The translations under genes were made by a program, and so were the position numbers. A stretch of 64,000 nucleotides of DNA from a bacterium (lineage in GTDB: Bacteria; Fibrobacterota; Fibrobacteria; UBA11236), in NCBI GenBank assembly GCA_900299345.1, contig OMJM01000062.1, positions 16,788 to 80,787 on the forward strand. The letters are read 5' to 3'. The notes under the pieces are model-generated. The model saw only the letters and a program-made list of their open reading frames with translations. It did no database searches and had not been told where the DNA came from. Shown here piece after piece: positions 1 to 9,194 of the stretch. Position 1 is the stretch's first letter; each line of letters begins with the position of its first letter.

Positions 1-456
1 CAAAAACCCGGCCGGCTCGAACCCCGATTTCTGAGTCTCTTGGGAGGTATTGACCTGAAGAAAGACGTCGGGCCTGAGTTGCAACTCTCCGGCGATGCGA
101 TCCACAGCCTCCCAGAGTTCCACTGAATTGATGGAATGGATGGCTGTGCACAGTGGCAGCACCTTGCGCACCTTGTTGCGCTGAAGATGACCGATCAAGT
201 GCAGCCCGTATTCCGGCGCCTGTTCGGGCGGCAGGGGGAATTTCTCCAGAACCTCCTGCACACGGTTCTCCCCAAACAGTCTTGCTCCGGCCACATACGC
301 GTCGATCAACCGCTCTTGGGGGTGATTTTTGCTGACCCAGATCAGGCGGACTTCGGAGGGATCCCGGTTGACCCGCTGGCACGCAGACGTTATGCGGGAC
401 TGGATCTCCGCGCTTCTATCGCGGAAAATGGCAACAACATCCGGATGGGACGACAC
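1..456 (-). CDS. YggS/PLPBP-family pyridoxal phosphate homeostasis protein (3' end cut by window edge)
   Basis: Manual reverse translation from a GTG at 454-456: (M)SSHPDVVAIFRDRSAEIQSR...LIWVSKNHPQERLIDAYVAGARLFGENRVQEVLEKF...LHLIGHLQRNKVRKVLPLCTAIHSINS..LQVNTSQETQKSGF; classic YggS motifs (VSK, FGENRVQE, HxIGxLQxNK, IHSxxS, QVN). Missing from the ORF track because it runs off the window. Confidence 0.9.
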   Translation of the reverse strand, partial: MSSHPDVVAIFRDRSAEIQSRITSACQRVNRDPSEVRLIWVSKNHPQERLIDAYVAGARLFGENRVQEVLEKFPLPPEQAPEYGLHLIGHLQRNKVRKVLPLCTAIHSINSVELWEAVDRIAGELQLRPDVFLQVNTSQETQKSGFEPAGFL

Positions 457-486
457 GGAGGGAAAAATACCCTCCCGCCGCAGCAC

Positions 487-3411
487 TCAGGGAGAGAGGC
501 GCAGAATCTTGTGAAAAGCATCCGCGCGGAAATCCAGGATTGACCAGGAGCCCTTCATCGACTCGGGCAATGGGATTGCATAATACCCCGCATCGCGAGT
601 TTCAGCCAACAACGAGAAACTTTTTCCTTGGGCATCGAGAATACGTATTGAGACATAGGCGCGATTCGGCAGCCCGAAACGCAAAGACCCATCCCCCGAT
701 TTCAGGGATTGTAGGATGAAATCCCGAGGTAGTATGGCCAGTGGCTCCATGTAGAATTGCCATACCGCAGAATACGCACTGGTACCGCCGCGGTTCCGGG
801 CGCTCACACGCCAGTAGTAAGTCGTATAGGTCGAAAGACCGGAAATCGTCCGGTTGGTAGTCGTCAAGCTGGAATCATCGATCACGGTTGTAGCGAAATT
901 TGAATCGGTGGATACCTGCAAACGATAAGCCGTGGCACCCACTGAAGCATTCCATACTAGGCTGGTGACGAGTTCGCAACCACACGGTGACGGCGGACTG
1001 ACCAAGGTAGGTGGCAGGGGGGTGTCAACGATGGTGGTGAATCTCCGCATTGCCGAAAAAGCGCTGGTCCCGGCGGCATTCTTGGAGTTAACTCGCCAGA
1101 AATACATCGTGTTGTTCGCCAAGGGACCGACGGCCCGAGACGTATCCGCTAGCGTAGAGTCGTTGACCAAAGTCGTGGCGAACGTCGAATCTGCGGACAA
1201 TTGTACCCGGTAGGTCACTGCTCTTGCGGATGGGGACCACGTCAGGACGGCCGAAATGGAAACGTCCACGGCATTTGGTGTCGGCGATCTCAACACGGGC
1301 ACCGCGGGTGGGGTGACGATCGTGACGAAAGTGCGGCGTTGGGAAAAGTTGCTGGTTCCGCCGGCATTCTTGGCGTTCACACGCCAGTAATAGCGGGTGT
1401 TGTTCGCCAAAGGACCGACGGCTCGGGTTGTGTCCGTTGCTGTGGAATCGTTGACCAGCATCGTGGCAAACGTTGAATCGGCAGACAATTGCACCCGATA
1501 GGATACTGCGCGATTAGACGCATTCCAGATCAATGTGGTGGAGACGGGAACATTCAGTGCGTTTTGGGCTGGCGCGATTAATGCCGGTGCGGCCGGTGTC
1601 AGAGGTGCCGTGAAAAAAGTTCGAATCGAAGAATACGCGCTGATATCCGAAGAGTTTTGCGCGCTGACACGCCAATAATAACGGGTGCTGTTGACCAATC
1701 CGACAACACGGGACGTGTCCGTCACGGTGGAATCGTTGATCAGTAAGGTGGCAAACGTCGAATCTGCCGTGAGCTGAACCTGATACGAGGTGGCGCCTGC
1801 CGAAGCGTGCCACGTCAACGAGGTGGAAACGGGGACATTGATTGCATTCTGGGCGGGAGAGATCAAAGTCGGCACGGCGGGAGCCAAGGAGTTAGTAGTA
1901 AAGTTCCGCGTCGGGGAATACGCGCTCGTGCCCGCTGAATTCTTCGCGTTCACTCGCCAGAAGTAACCACTATTGTTGGCCAAGGGACCAACAGCCTGGG
2001 ACGTGTCAGTCACCGTGGAATCATCGAGCAAAACCGTCGCAAAGGTTGAATCCGCGGATAACTGCACGTGATAGGAAGTGGCGCCGACAGAAGCGCTCCA
2101 AGTCAACGAAGTCGAAACAGCCACTCCGGTGGCGTTTTGGGCGGGTAACTTCAGAGCAGGAGTCAGGGGAATGGTCACATCCACACAAGCCGTTCCCACG
2201 GCGCGTTGGTAATACGTCTGACCGATGATATTGAGCTGACCACAGGAAAAATTGCCGTCCGTGGGACTGAACGCCGAGTCAACCGCCAAACGCGTGAGTG
2301 GAGGTGACATTTGCGGGAGCAGTGCAAATTGCTGGTCTGCTCCCGTGGCCTTGTAGTAAAACCATCCCCCAATGCCGCTATTGGCCTCGAAGATATCGAT
2401 CAGATCCGATGTTTGCATGGCAATGGCATTTTCCGACATCGAAGGATTGATATTGCCGAATTCCGTGATCCAAACGGGTCGTGTGAAACCGCGATTTCCG
2501 GTGATGGTATCGATGGCGCTGACCAGCGAATCGATTTTGGTTTGAATCTGGGATTTGGTCAACGTCGGAGCGCGATCGTCGAATGGATAAACGTGCAGCG
2601 TGATGTAATCGGGACGTATCGAGGGACTCATGGCCGCGAAACACTGGCTGATATATTCCACCGTCCCCGGATTGAAGACACGGCTGAACAAGGTGTTCTC
2701 GACATCGGCCAACAGCGAATCAAAACGCGCCTGCCCCAGCAGCGTCAAGGCGCCATTACTGATCAGTTGTTGCTCGAGCAATTCTCCGGTAAGGAGTTTC
2801 AAATCTTCACTGGTTTCACGCAAAAAAATGGAGCCAAAGGCCACTTTGGCTGATGAATCCTCGTCTTTGATGATATGATAGTAGCGCGAAAAAATGTCTG
2901 CGTACTGCGCCGGTGTGATGGCCGGAAAAAGGTTGGGCTCATTGCCGATTTCCCAGACGGTTCCGGTAACCTGGGGGTTCCGGGCTTTCTCGCGACGGAT
3001 GGTGGTGACGATTTGCAGGCTCTCCGCCGCCGCCAACGCCGCGCCATCCGGTGAATACCAGGTGAACTGCGGCTTGGGACCGGCGTGGAGGAAATACCAT
3101 GTAGCCAGATTGGTGGCGTAAGTTTGCAAGGCACTTTGAAATTGTGCGTTGGTTTGCCCGAGACCGTCGTTGCGCACATTGAGCTTGGCAACCTCGCGAA
3201 CCACGCTCTGTCCCACCGGAGGATCATTGGCCGTATCCACGGACGAAAAAATCGTCCCGCTGACGGGATAATTCCCTTCCAGGGTATAATATGATACGGC
3301 AAATTTTTGGGCGAAGGCCTTGCCTCCGGTGCCTACGAAACCGAAACGCGGATCAGGAGCGGCTTGCAACAGGAGGGGCAACATCAACAAGGAAGAAAGC
3401 ACGGGCCGCAT
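487..3411 (-). CDS. Secreted multidomain protein: N-terminal glycoside-hydrolase-like (beta/alpha)8 domain (WEIGNEPN, WITEFGN), five FnIII-like repeats, C-terminal tag
   Basis: Signal peptide MRPVLSSLLMLPLLLQAA; start chosen at 3411 because CGGAGG precedes it; five ~95-aa repeats (SLTWSASVGATSYHVQLSADSTFAT...YFWRVNAKNSAGTSAYS) visible in the translation. Confidence 0.8.
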   Translation of the reverse strand: MRPVLSSLLMLPLLLQAAPDPRFGFVGTGGKAFAQKFAVSYYTLEGNYPVSGTIFSSVDTANDPPVGQSVVREVAKLNVRNDGLGQTNAQFQSALQTYATNLATWYFLHAGPKPQFTWYSPDGAALAAAESLQIVTTIRREKARNPQVTGTVWEIGNEPNLFPAITPAQYADIFSRYYHIIKDEDSSAKVAFGSIFLRETSEDLKLLTGELLEQQLISNGALTLLGQARFDSLLADVENTLFSRVFNPGTVEYISQCFAAMSPSIRPDYITLHVYPFDDRAPTLTKSQIQTKIDSLVSAIDTITGNRGFTRPVWITEFGNINPSMSENAIAMQTSDLIDIFEANSGIGGWFYYKATGADQQFALLPQMSPPLTRLAVDSAFSPTDGNFSCGQLNIIGQTYYQRAVGTACVDVTIPLTPALKLPAQNATGVAVSTSLTWSASVGATSYHVQLSADSTFATVLLDDSTVTDTSQAVGPLANNSGYFWRVNAKNSAGTSAYSPTRNFTTNSLAPAVPTLISPAQNAINVPVSTSLTWHASAGATSYQVQLTADSTFATLLINDSTVTDTSRVVGLVNSTRYYWRVSAQNSSDISAYSSIRTFFTAPLTPAAPALIAPAQNALNVPVSTTLIWNASNRAVSYRVQLSADSTFATMLVNDSTATDTTRAVGPLANNTRYYWRVNAKNAGGTSNFSQRRTFVTIVTPPAVPVLRSPTPNAVDVSISAVLTWSPSARAVTYRVQLSADSTFATTLVNDSTLADTSRAVGPLANNTMYFWRVNSKNAAGTSAFSAMRRFTTIVDTPLPPTLVSPPSPCGCELVTSLVWNASVGATAYRLQVSTDSNFATTVIDDSSLTTTNRTISGLSTYTTYYWRVSARNRGGTSAYSAVWQFYMEPLAILPRDFILQSLKSGDGSLRFGLPNRAYVSIRILDAQGKSFSLLAETRDAGYYAIPLPESMKGSWSILDFRADAFHKILRLSP
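750..2175 (-). repeat. Five tandem FnIII-like repeats (about 285 bp each) within the secreted protein
   Basis: Recurring protein blocks 'VQLSADSTFATxLxxDSTxxDTSxxVGPLANNTxYxWRVxAKNxxGTSAxS'; recurrent DNA such as 'gtgttgttcgccaagggaccgacggcc'. Limits approximate. Confidence 0.85.
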
Positions 3412-3494
3412 ATCACACCTCCGGGACATTTCTGAAAAGATCGCGTTTGCTTTGGACGTGTAATTATACCGATTAGGGGACAGCGCACCCGGCC

Positions 3495-4088
3495 CTATTT
3501 TTTCATACCACTGATTTCGAGCGCTTCGTCCACCGTCTTTACCAAGGCGATTTTCAGATTTTCAGCGGATTTCCCAGTCAAGCCGCGCGTTCCCAAGGAA
3601 TTTCCATGGGGGATTAAAAGATGTGTCATCCCGGCTGCAACCGCTGCCCGGGCCTTTTTGGAAATCCCATCAACTGCGAGAACCTCACCCGTAAGCGAAA
3701 GCTCTCCGGTAAAGGCCATCCGCGGATCCACCGGCTTCCGAATCATCGCAGAAACAAGCGCCACAAACATGGCCAGCCCGGCGGAAGGTCCTCCCTTGCG
3801 GGCGACGCCTCCTCCGGGAATATGAATGTGAACATCCGTCCTCAGAAAATCAGCCGGATCAATCCCGAACGTTCGTGCACGACTGCGGGCGAGGCTCAAT
3901 GCCACCTGCGCCGAATCCCGCGCCTCCCCCACCAAATTCCCGGTGAGGATGAGTTTGCCATGACCCGAAAGCAGCAGACACTCTACTGGAGCCGCGATGG
4001 CTCCCGCGGATGTCAATGCAACGGTCTTGGCCACACCGGGAATACCATTCAAACTTGCTGCCATAAGAATCGCAATGATAAAAACCAC
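3495..4088 (-). CDS. Stand-alone Lon-type (S16) peptidase domain protein, possibly with an N-terminal signal/anchor
   Basis: HGKLILTGNLVGEARDSAQVALS...TDVHIHIPGGGVARKGGPSAGLAMFVAL...FTGELSLTGEVLAVDGISKKARAAVAAGMTHLLIP matches the Lon proteolytic domain, with Ser in GGPSAG and Lys in DGISKK. No AAA+ domain. Start uncertain (GTG 4088 or ATG 4064); the 4130 start in the track would lie across a terminator hairpin. Confidence 0.8.
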   Translation of the reverse strand: MVFIIAILMAASLNGIPGVAKTVALTSAGAIAAPVECLLLSGHGKLILTGNLVGEARDSAQVALSLARSRARTFGIDPADFLRTDVHIHIPGGGVARKGGPSAGLAMFVALVSAMIRKPVDPRMAFTGELSLTGEVLAVDGISKKARAAVAAGMTHLLIPHGNSLGTRGLTGKSAENLKIALVKTVDEALEISGMKK

Positions 4089-4094
4089 CCGACA

Positions 4095-4122
4095 ACAAAA
4101 AAGGCCGGCTTGCGGCCGGCCT
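4095..4122 (-). terminator. Rho-independent terminator downstream of the 4148-5287 gene
   Basis: Minus strand AGGCCGGC-CGCAA-GCCGGCCT followed by TTTTTGTTG: 8-bp perfect GC-rich stem plus T-tract. Confidence 0.8.
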
Positions 4123-4147
4123 GAAAACACAAGGAAGCCAGAAAACG

Positions 4148-5287
4148 TCAGCGATTACCGAAAGGCACTGACGCCTGAAAAGTTCCATTTTCGAATTCTA
4201 CGGCGTACACGGCGTGATGCGGTTTTCCCGAATAAAGGTGTGTTTTTCTTCCCTGCAAATCGAAAACCGTCACCACCTTGTTCTGCGCCGTAAGATACGG
4301 ACGGCGCCAGCTCAGAACAGGCACCGCAGTCCCAGTCATCAAAATTTTTCCCCCGCTGCCCACAGCATAACAGGTGCTGAGACCCGTGCAATGGACACCG
4401 GTCAACGTGACCAATCCGACTCCGGCCGTATCCACGGTTTCAACGGTCCATGTCGTACCCCCGTTGGTAGTCTTACGGATGGTGTTGGAGCCGGCCAACG
4501 CCACACCCACCCCGTATCCCGTATTGGCGTCCGGAAAGTGAATCGCCTGGAAACCATTGCTGGTTGTGGATGTGGTCTGCGTGGCCCATGTTTCCCCGGC
4601 GTCTGTTGTTTTGATGGCCGCGCTGGTTCCGCTAAGGCCTCCCGCATAACCCGTGGTTGCGGATGTGAAGTGAATGGCGTTGTAGTTGCCCGCCGGAACG
4701 GTCTTCGCGACCCAGTTCGCTCCTCCATTGGTGGTCTTGAGCAAGGTGGTCGCATTGGCAGCAATGAAACACGTATTAACGTCCGTGCAATAAACACCAT
4801 TGAGAGTATTCGTCGTTCCGCTGGTCTGGGACACCCAGTTGGTTCCGCCGTCCGTGGTCTTATAAATTGCACCACCGGCGGGGCTGAAACTGGCCCCCAC
4901 GACATACGCTGTGGTGGCGCTGGCGGCGAACACAGCGCGGAATGTAACCAAGGTCATGGCCGTGGTTTTTTGCGAAGTCCAAGTCACGCCACCATCCGTG
5001 GTTTTGGTGAGCACATCTCCTACCAGCCAGCCGGTGGAATTGGCGAAATGCATGGCCGTATACGCGTTGCCGGCCGTCACTCCCGTTGCAGGAGCCCAAC
5101 TGGTCCCGCCATTAGTGGTCTTGACCACAACGTTTCCTCCGAATGCAAAACCGGTGGAGCCGCTGATGAAACGAACGCTGTTCAGAACGGTTGTGGTGCC
5201 ACTTGTCAGGCCTCGCCAGTTCTGGGCCATGCCCGTGGAAACGATCGACAATAAAACGAGCACCGGCAGAATGAAACGAATCTTCAT
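4148..5287 (-). CDS. Secreted YCF48/BNR-type beta-propeller repeat protein with C-terminal DLQGRK tag
   Basis: Signal peptide MKIRFILPVLVLLSIVSTGMAQ; repeated 'KTTNGGTSWxxxTxGTxxxLxxVxFxxxxTGYAxG' blades; C-terminus VVTVFDLQGRKTHLYSGK. SD 'ggaggttcac' before ATG. Confidence 0.85.
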   Translation of the reverse strand: MKIRFILPVLVLLSIVSTGMAQNWRGLTSGTTTVLNSVRFISGSTGFAFGGNVVVKTTNGGTSWAPATGVTAGNAYTAMHFANSTGWLVGDVLTKTTDGGVTWTSQKTTAMTLVTFRAVFAASATTAYVVGASFSPAGGAIYKTTDGGTNWVSQTSGTTNTLNGVYCTDVNTCFIAANATTLLKTTNGGANWVAKTVPAGNYNAIHFTSATTGYAGGLSGTSAAIKTTDAGETWATQTTSTTSNGFQAIHFPDANTGYGVGVALAGSNTIRKTTNGGTTWTVETVDTAGVGLVTLTGVHCTGLSTCYAVGSGGKILMTGTAVPVLSWRRPYLTAQNKVVTVFDLQGRKTHLYSGKPHHAVYAVEFENGTFQASVPFGNR

Positions 5288-5336
5288 GTGAACCTCCGCG
5301 ATTCAGACGAAGTTAAAAGTCGAGAGGAAAACGGTC

Positions 5337-5356
5337 TGTCCCATGCGCATGGGACA
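5337..5356. promoter_or_regulatory. 20-bp perfect palindrome TGTCCCATGCGCATGGGACA, candidate operator
   Basis: Exact self-complementarity with no spacer, 49 bp upstream of the 5287 start codon and just downstream of a LuxR-type HTH gene. Confidence 0.5.
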
Positions 5357-5391
5357 TGGAAATGTCTGTAATGAATCCTGACGCGGTCTTG

Positions 5392-5808
5392 TCAGGCCAT
5401 CCATGCACTCAATACAACAAAAAATTCTGGGTCGAAAAATTCTTCCCACTCAAAAACCCGCCCCACTTCGTTGACTGCGACCAAAAACAGGAGCATCCCC
5501 TTTCCATACAACTTCCAGGCTGCCTCGGTTTTAGATCGAACTCCAAGCTTGCGATATATCCTTTTGACGTGGGTCTGTACGGTTCCCATGCCGACGCCAA
5601 GCTTCGAAGCGACGAATGCATAAGACCTGCCCATCGCGAGCAAATGCATCACGCGACTTTCGGCCTGGTACAGGACGGAAAAATTTCCGCCGCCATCAAC
5701 GACCTCAGAACACAAATCGGGATTTTTCATACGATGCGACGTCAAAAAACTGCGTCTCCTCAGGATTTTTTGCAATGCTGTAACGCTATAATCACGACCT
5801 TTTGTCAA
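5392..5808 (-). CDS. Small LuxR/NarL-type HTH protein (138 aa, no recognisable receiver domain)
   Basis: 'YQAESRVMHLLAMGRSYAFVASKLGVGMGTVQTHVKRIYRKLGVRSKTEA' is a LuxR C-terminal HTH. Confidence 0.8.
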   Translation of the reverse strand: MTKGRDYSVTALQKILRRRSFLTSHRMKNPDLCSEVVDGGGNFSVLYQAESRVMHLLAMGRSYAFVASKLGVGMGTVQTHVKRIYRKLGVRSKTEAAWKLYGKGMLLFLVAVNEVGRVFEWEEFFDPEFFVVLSAWMA

Positions 5809-5841
5809 AAGGAAGTGCGGAATTTGGAAGTCTAGGGGGAA

Positions 5842-7101
5842 TTAAGCCGTTTTCTTTTTGGGAGTCTTCCGCAGAACGAGCAACGGTTCCTGGCCCCGCT
5901 CCACCGTTTCGCGCGTGATCAGGCATTCCGCCACATCGCCACGTGAAGGCATGCTGTACATAAAAGGCATCAGCACATTTTCCATCACGGCACGCAAACC
6001 ACGCGCGCCGGTCTTGCGGCGAATCGCGAGATCCACGATGGCGGTCAGCGCTTCGGGCTGGAATTTCAGAGCGATTCCGTCCATGTCGAACAGTTTGGTG
6101 TACTGCTTTACCAGCGCATTGCGTGGTTCGGTCAGCACGCGCAGCATGGCTTCGCGCGAAAGCTCTTCCAACACCGCCAGCACAGGCACACGGCCTACGA
6201 GTTCAGGAATCAGACCGAACTGAATCAGATCGTCAGGTTCGCACTGGCGCAGGACAAGTCCGGTGTCACGTTCCTTTCGGGATTTGATGGACGCGGTAAA
6301 ACCCATACCACTCTCGCGAGTGCGACGTTCAACGATCTTATCGAGCCCTTCAAAGGCACCACCGCAGATGAACAGGATATTGCGCGTGTTGATCTGAATC
6401 AGGTTTTGTTCCGGATGTTTGCGGCCACCCTTAGGAGGAACCGCCGCCAGCGTACCTTCCAGCAATTTCAACAACCCTTGTTGCACACCCTCACCGGATA
6501 CATCGCGAGTGATGGAAGGATTCGCGCTCTTGCGTGAAATCTTGTCCACCTCGTCCACATAGACAATACCCTTCTCCGCTTGTTCGACGTCGTAATCCGC
6601 GGCTTGCAGCAAGCGCACCACGATGTTCTCCACGTCCTCACCGACATAGCCCGCCTCTGTGAGGATGGTCGCATCCACGATGGTGAAAGGAACTTTCAAG
6701 AACTTCGCAATGGTCTGCGCCAGCAAGGTCTTTCCTGAACCCGTGGGACCGAGGAACAATACGTTGGACTTTTCGATCTCGACGCCATCCGAACCTTTTT
6801 TCTGGGAAATACGCTTGTAATGGTTGTACACCGCCACCGCCAAGGCTGTCTTGGCGGCATCCTGTCCAATCACGTATTCGTCGAGATGGCTTTTGATTTC
6901 CGACGGCACGGGAAGCGCGGAGGATGCTCCCGCCTCCGCGGGTTTGCGTCCTTCGTCTGCGAGAATCTCATTGCACATTGCCACACATTCATCGCAAATG
7001 TGCACGGACGGCCCGGTGATGAGCTTGCGCACCAGTTCCGCGTTCTTGCCGCAGAAGGAACAACGGGGCGCGTTGTGAGTACCACCCACGGGACGGTTCA
7101 T
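5842..7101 (-). CDS. clpX: ATP-dependent Clp protease ATP-binding subunit ClpX
   Basis: Zinc finger [15 protein letters not shown], Walker [24 protein letters not shown]..; next to clpP and tig. Confidence 0.98.
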   Translation of the reverse strand: MNRPVGGTHNAPRCSFCGKNAELVRKLITGPSVHICDECVAMCNEILADEGRKPAEAGASSALPVPSEIKSHLDEYVIGQDAAKTALAVAVYNHYKRISQKKGSDGVEIEKSNVLFLGPTGSGKTLLAQTIAKFLKVPFTIVDATILTEAGYVGEDVENIVVRLLQAADYDVEQAEKGIVYVDEVDKISRKSANPSITRDVSGEGVQQGLLKLLEGTLAAVPPKGGRKHPEQNLIQINTRNILFICGGAFEGLDKIVERRTRESGMGFTASIKSRKERDTGLVLRQCEPDDLIQFGLIPELVGRVPVLAVLEELSREAMLRVLTEPRNALVKQYTKLFDMDGIALKFQPEALTAIVDLAIRRKTGARGLRAVMENVLMPFMYSMPSRGDVAECLITRETVERGQEPLLVLRKTPKKKTA

Positions 7102-7105
7102 AAAA

Positions 7106-7705
7106 TCAGTCGGCCTTCTTCTTGCGATTACCAGGATTGAAAATCTGATCCACCACGCCGTAGGCCACGGCGTCTTCCGCGCTCATGTACAGATCGCGAT
7201 CCGTATCCTTGTCGACCTGCTCGATGGTCTTGCCCGTGCACTCGGCGAGAATCTTGTTCAACTCGCGCTTGGTCTTGACGATTTCCTTGGCATGGATCTG
7301 AATGTCGCTGGATTGGCCGCCCGCGCCGCCACTGGGCTGGTGCAACATCACCTTGCCGTGGGGCAGGATGTAGCGCTTGCCCTTGGTGCCTGCGGCGAGC
7401 AACAACGCACCCATGCTGTAGGCCGAACCCACGCAGATGGTCTGGACGTCGGGCTTCACGTATTTGATCACGTCGTAAATCGCAAGGCCGGCGGTGACCA
7501 CACCACCCGGGGAATTGATGTACACGAGGATGTCCTTGTCCGGATCCTCGTATTCCAGAAAGAGCATCTGCGCGACGATGGTGTTGGCCACCACGTCGTT
7601 GATCTCATATCCGAGAAAAATGATCCGCTCCTTGAGGAGGCGGGAGTAGATGTCGTAAACCCGTTCGGTGCGTCCGGTGGTTTCTATGACGGTAGGGATG
7701 TACAT
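7106..7705 (-). CDS. clpP: ATP-dependent Clp protease proteolytic subunit ClpP
   Basis: [63 protein letters not shown] before ATG at 7705. Confidence 0.98.
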   Translation of the reverse strand: MYIPTVIETTGRTERVYDIYSRLLKERIIFLGYEINDVVANTIVAQMLFLEYEDPDKDILVYINSPGGVVTAGLAIYDVIKYVKPDVQTICVGSAYSMGALLLAAGTKGKRYILPHGKVMLHQPSGGAGGQSSDIQIHAKEIVKTKRELNKILAECTGKTIEQVDKDTDRDLYMSAEDAVAYGVVDQIFNPGNRKKKAD

Positions 7706-7794
7706 GGATTCCTCGAAGTTTGAACGAGTCAATATACCCAAACTTGCGTTGGGTAATCAGTGCACAAGCCGTTCCGTTTTGCGACGTTAGGGGC

Positions 7795-9033
7795 TTAGGC
7801 CGGCGTGAATCCTATGATAAGATCCAGCGTCTTCTCGGCCTTCACCTCTTCGCGGAGATCCATGATACGGCCGTTCTTGCGCAGGTTGGCCTTCAGGCTT
7901 TCGAAGTCCGTGCCATAGCGCATCGCCAGACCGCGGATGCGAAGATCGACTTCTTCCTGAGTCGGCTTCACATTCTCTTTCTGGGCAATGGCGTCAAGCA
8001 GGCGCCAACGGCGGATCTGCATCTCGCCTTCACGCTCCAGATCGCTGTGATCGTGATCATGGCCTTCTCCATCTTTGTGATGGTGGCCCATCTCCTCAAG
8101 GCGGTGATGGACATAGTTGTGAACACGGGCCTTGGGAATCTGTAATGGATGCGAATCCAACAAACGGCGGGTGGCTTCCTCCCATGCGGCTTCACGGGCC
8201 TGACGCGTCGCCGATTCTTCCATGCGCGCCTTGACCTGTGTTTTCATGTCTTCGACGTTTTCATAGCCAACGCTCTTGGCAAACGCGTCATCCACATCGG
8301 GAAGTTTCACTTCCAGCACCTGCTCGATTAAGAGGTTGTAGGATGAAGTCTGGTTTGCGAGAGAAGGGTTCGGATAATCCGCCGGGAAGGTGAAAGAAAC
8401 TTCCTTGGTTTCGCCGGCCTTCACTCCGATCAAGGCTTTATCAAGTTCGGGAATACTGCCCTTGCCCAGTTCCGCGCGGAACACAGGATATTGCGGCAAT
8501 GGTTGATCCTGTCCACCGATTTGAATCTTCTGATAGCGCGAAGCGACCACGTCGCCGGTTTGCGCGGCACGCTCCACCGGAGCTTCCTGCGCGATCTGAC
8601 GGCGGATGTCCTGAATACTGGCTTCGACCGCGGCGGCGTCGATGGTCGGCGGGTTGAGTGGAATGTTGAAACGGTAATCCTTCAGTTCCACCGGAGGGTC
8701 AACTTCGATCAACACCTTCACGAACACGGGCTTGCCGTACTCATTGTCGAGCTTTTCCACTTTTCCGGGCCCGACGGGTTCGATGCTGTTCTGCTTGCAA
8801 GCTTCCTTGACCGCCTCGTCCACCAAAGTTTCCAAAGACTCCGCAGAGATGGGTTCCTTATAGCGGGTGGCGATCACCTGCTTGGGCACGTTGCCGGGAC
8901 GGAATCCATTGACACGGATCTCGCGGCTGTACTTCTTGACTTTGTCGTCGAAAATCCGATCGAGGCGCTCGCGGGGAACTTCGATTTCGAGGACGCGCTC
9001 CGTGGCGCTGGGCTGGCTGACCGTGGCTTTCAC
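7795..9033 (-). CDS. tig: Trigger factor
   Basis: MKATVSQPSATERVLEIEVPRERLDRIFDDKVKKYSREIRVNGFRPGNVPKQVI...; upstream of clpP-clpX. Confidence 0.95.
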   Translation of the reverse strand: MKATVSQPSATERVLEIEVPRERLDRIFDDKVKKYSREIRVNGFRPGNVPKQVIATRYKEPISAESLETLVDEAVKEACKQNSIEPVGPGKVEKLDNEYGKPVFVKVLIEVDPPVELKDYRFNIPLNPPTIDAAAVEASIQDIRRQIAQEAPVERAAQTGDVVASRYQKIQIGGQDQPLPQYPVFRAELGKGSIPELDKALIGVKAGETKEVSFTFPADYPNPSLANQTSSYNLLIEQVLEVKLPDVDDAFAKSVGYENVEDMKTQVKARMEESATRQAREAAWEEATRRLLDSHPLQIPKARVHNYVHHRLEEMGHHHKDGEGHDHDHSDLEREGEMQIRRWRLLDAIAQKENVKPTQEEVDLRIRGLAMRYGTDFESLKANLRKNGRIMDLREEVKAEKTLDLIIGFTPA

Positions 9034-9071
9034 TTGAACACCTTTCTTTAAAACTTCAGGCGCGGAATGTC

Positions 9072-9154
9072 TGGTGCAAAGGGGGGGATTTGAACCCCCA
9101 CACCGAAGTACCGGATTCTAAGTCCGGCGCGTCTACCAATTCCGCCACCTTCGC
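9072..9154 (-). tRNA. tRNA-Leu(UAG)
   Basis: Minus strand GCGAAGGTGGCGGAATTGGTAGACGCGCCGGACTTAGAATCCGGTACTTCGGTGTGGGGGTTCAAATCCCCCCCTTTGCACCA: acceptor pairs, anticodon loop CTTAGAA, T-loop GTTCAAATC, encoded CCA, extended variable arm. Confidence 0.96.
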
Positions 9155-9194
9155 ATGGGGAGGGAAATATACCCACCGAGGGGGTGGGTGTTAA

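Noticed and set aside
3463-3468. TATAAT hexamer upstream of the 487-3411 gene (minus strand)
   Set aside because: No convincing -35 at proper spacing; cannot call a promoter from sequence alone.
9171-9189. ACCCACC...GGTGGGT hairpin downstream of rng
   Set aside because: Short stem, no T-tract; too weak to call as a terminator with confidence.
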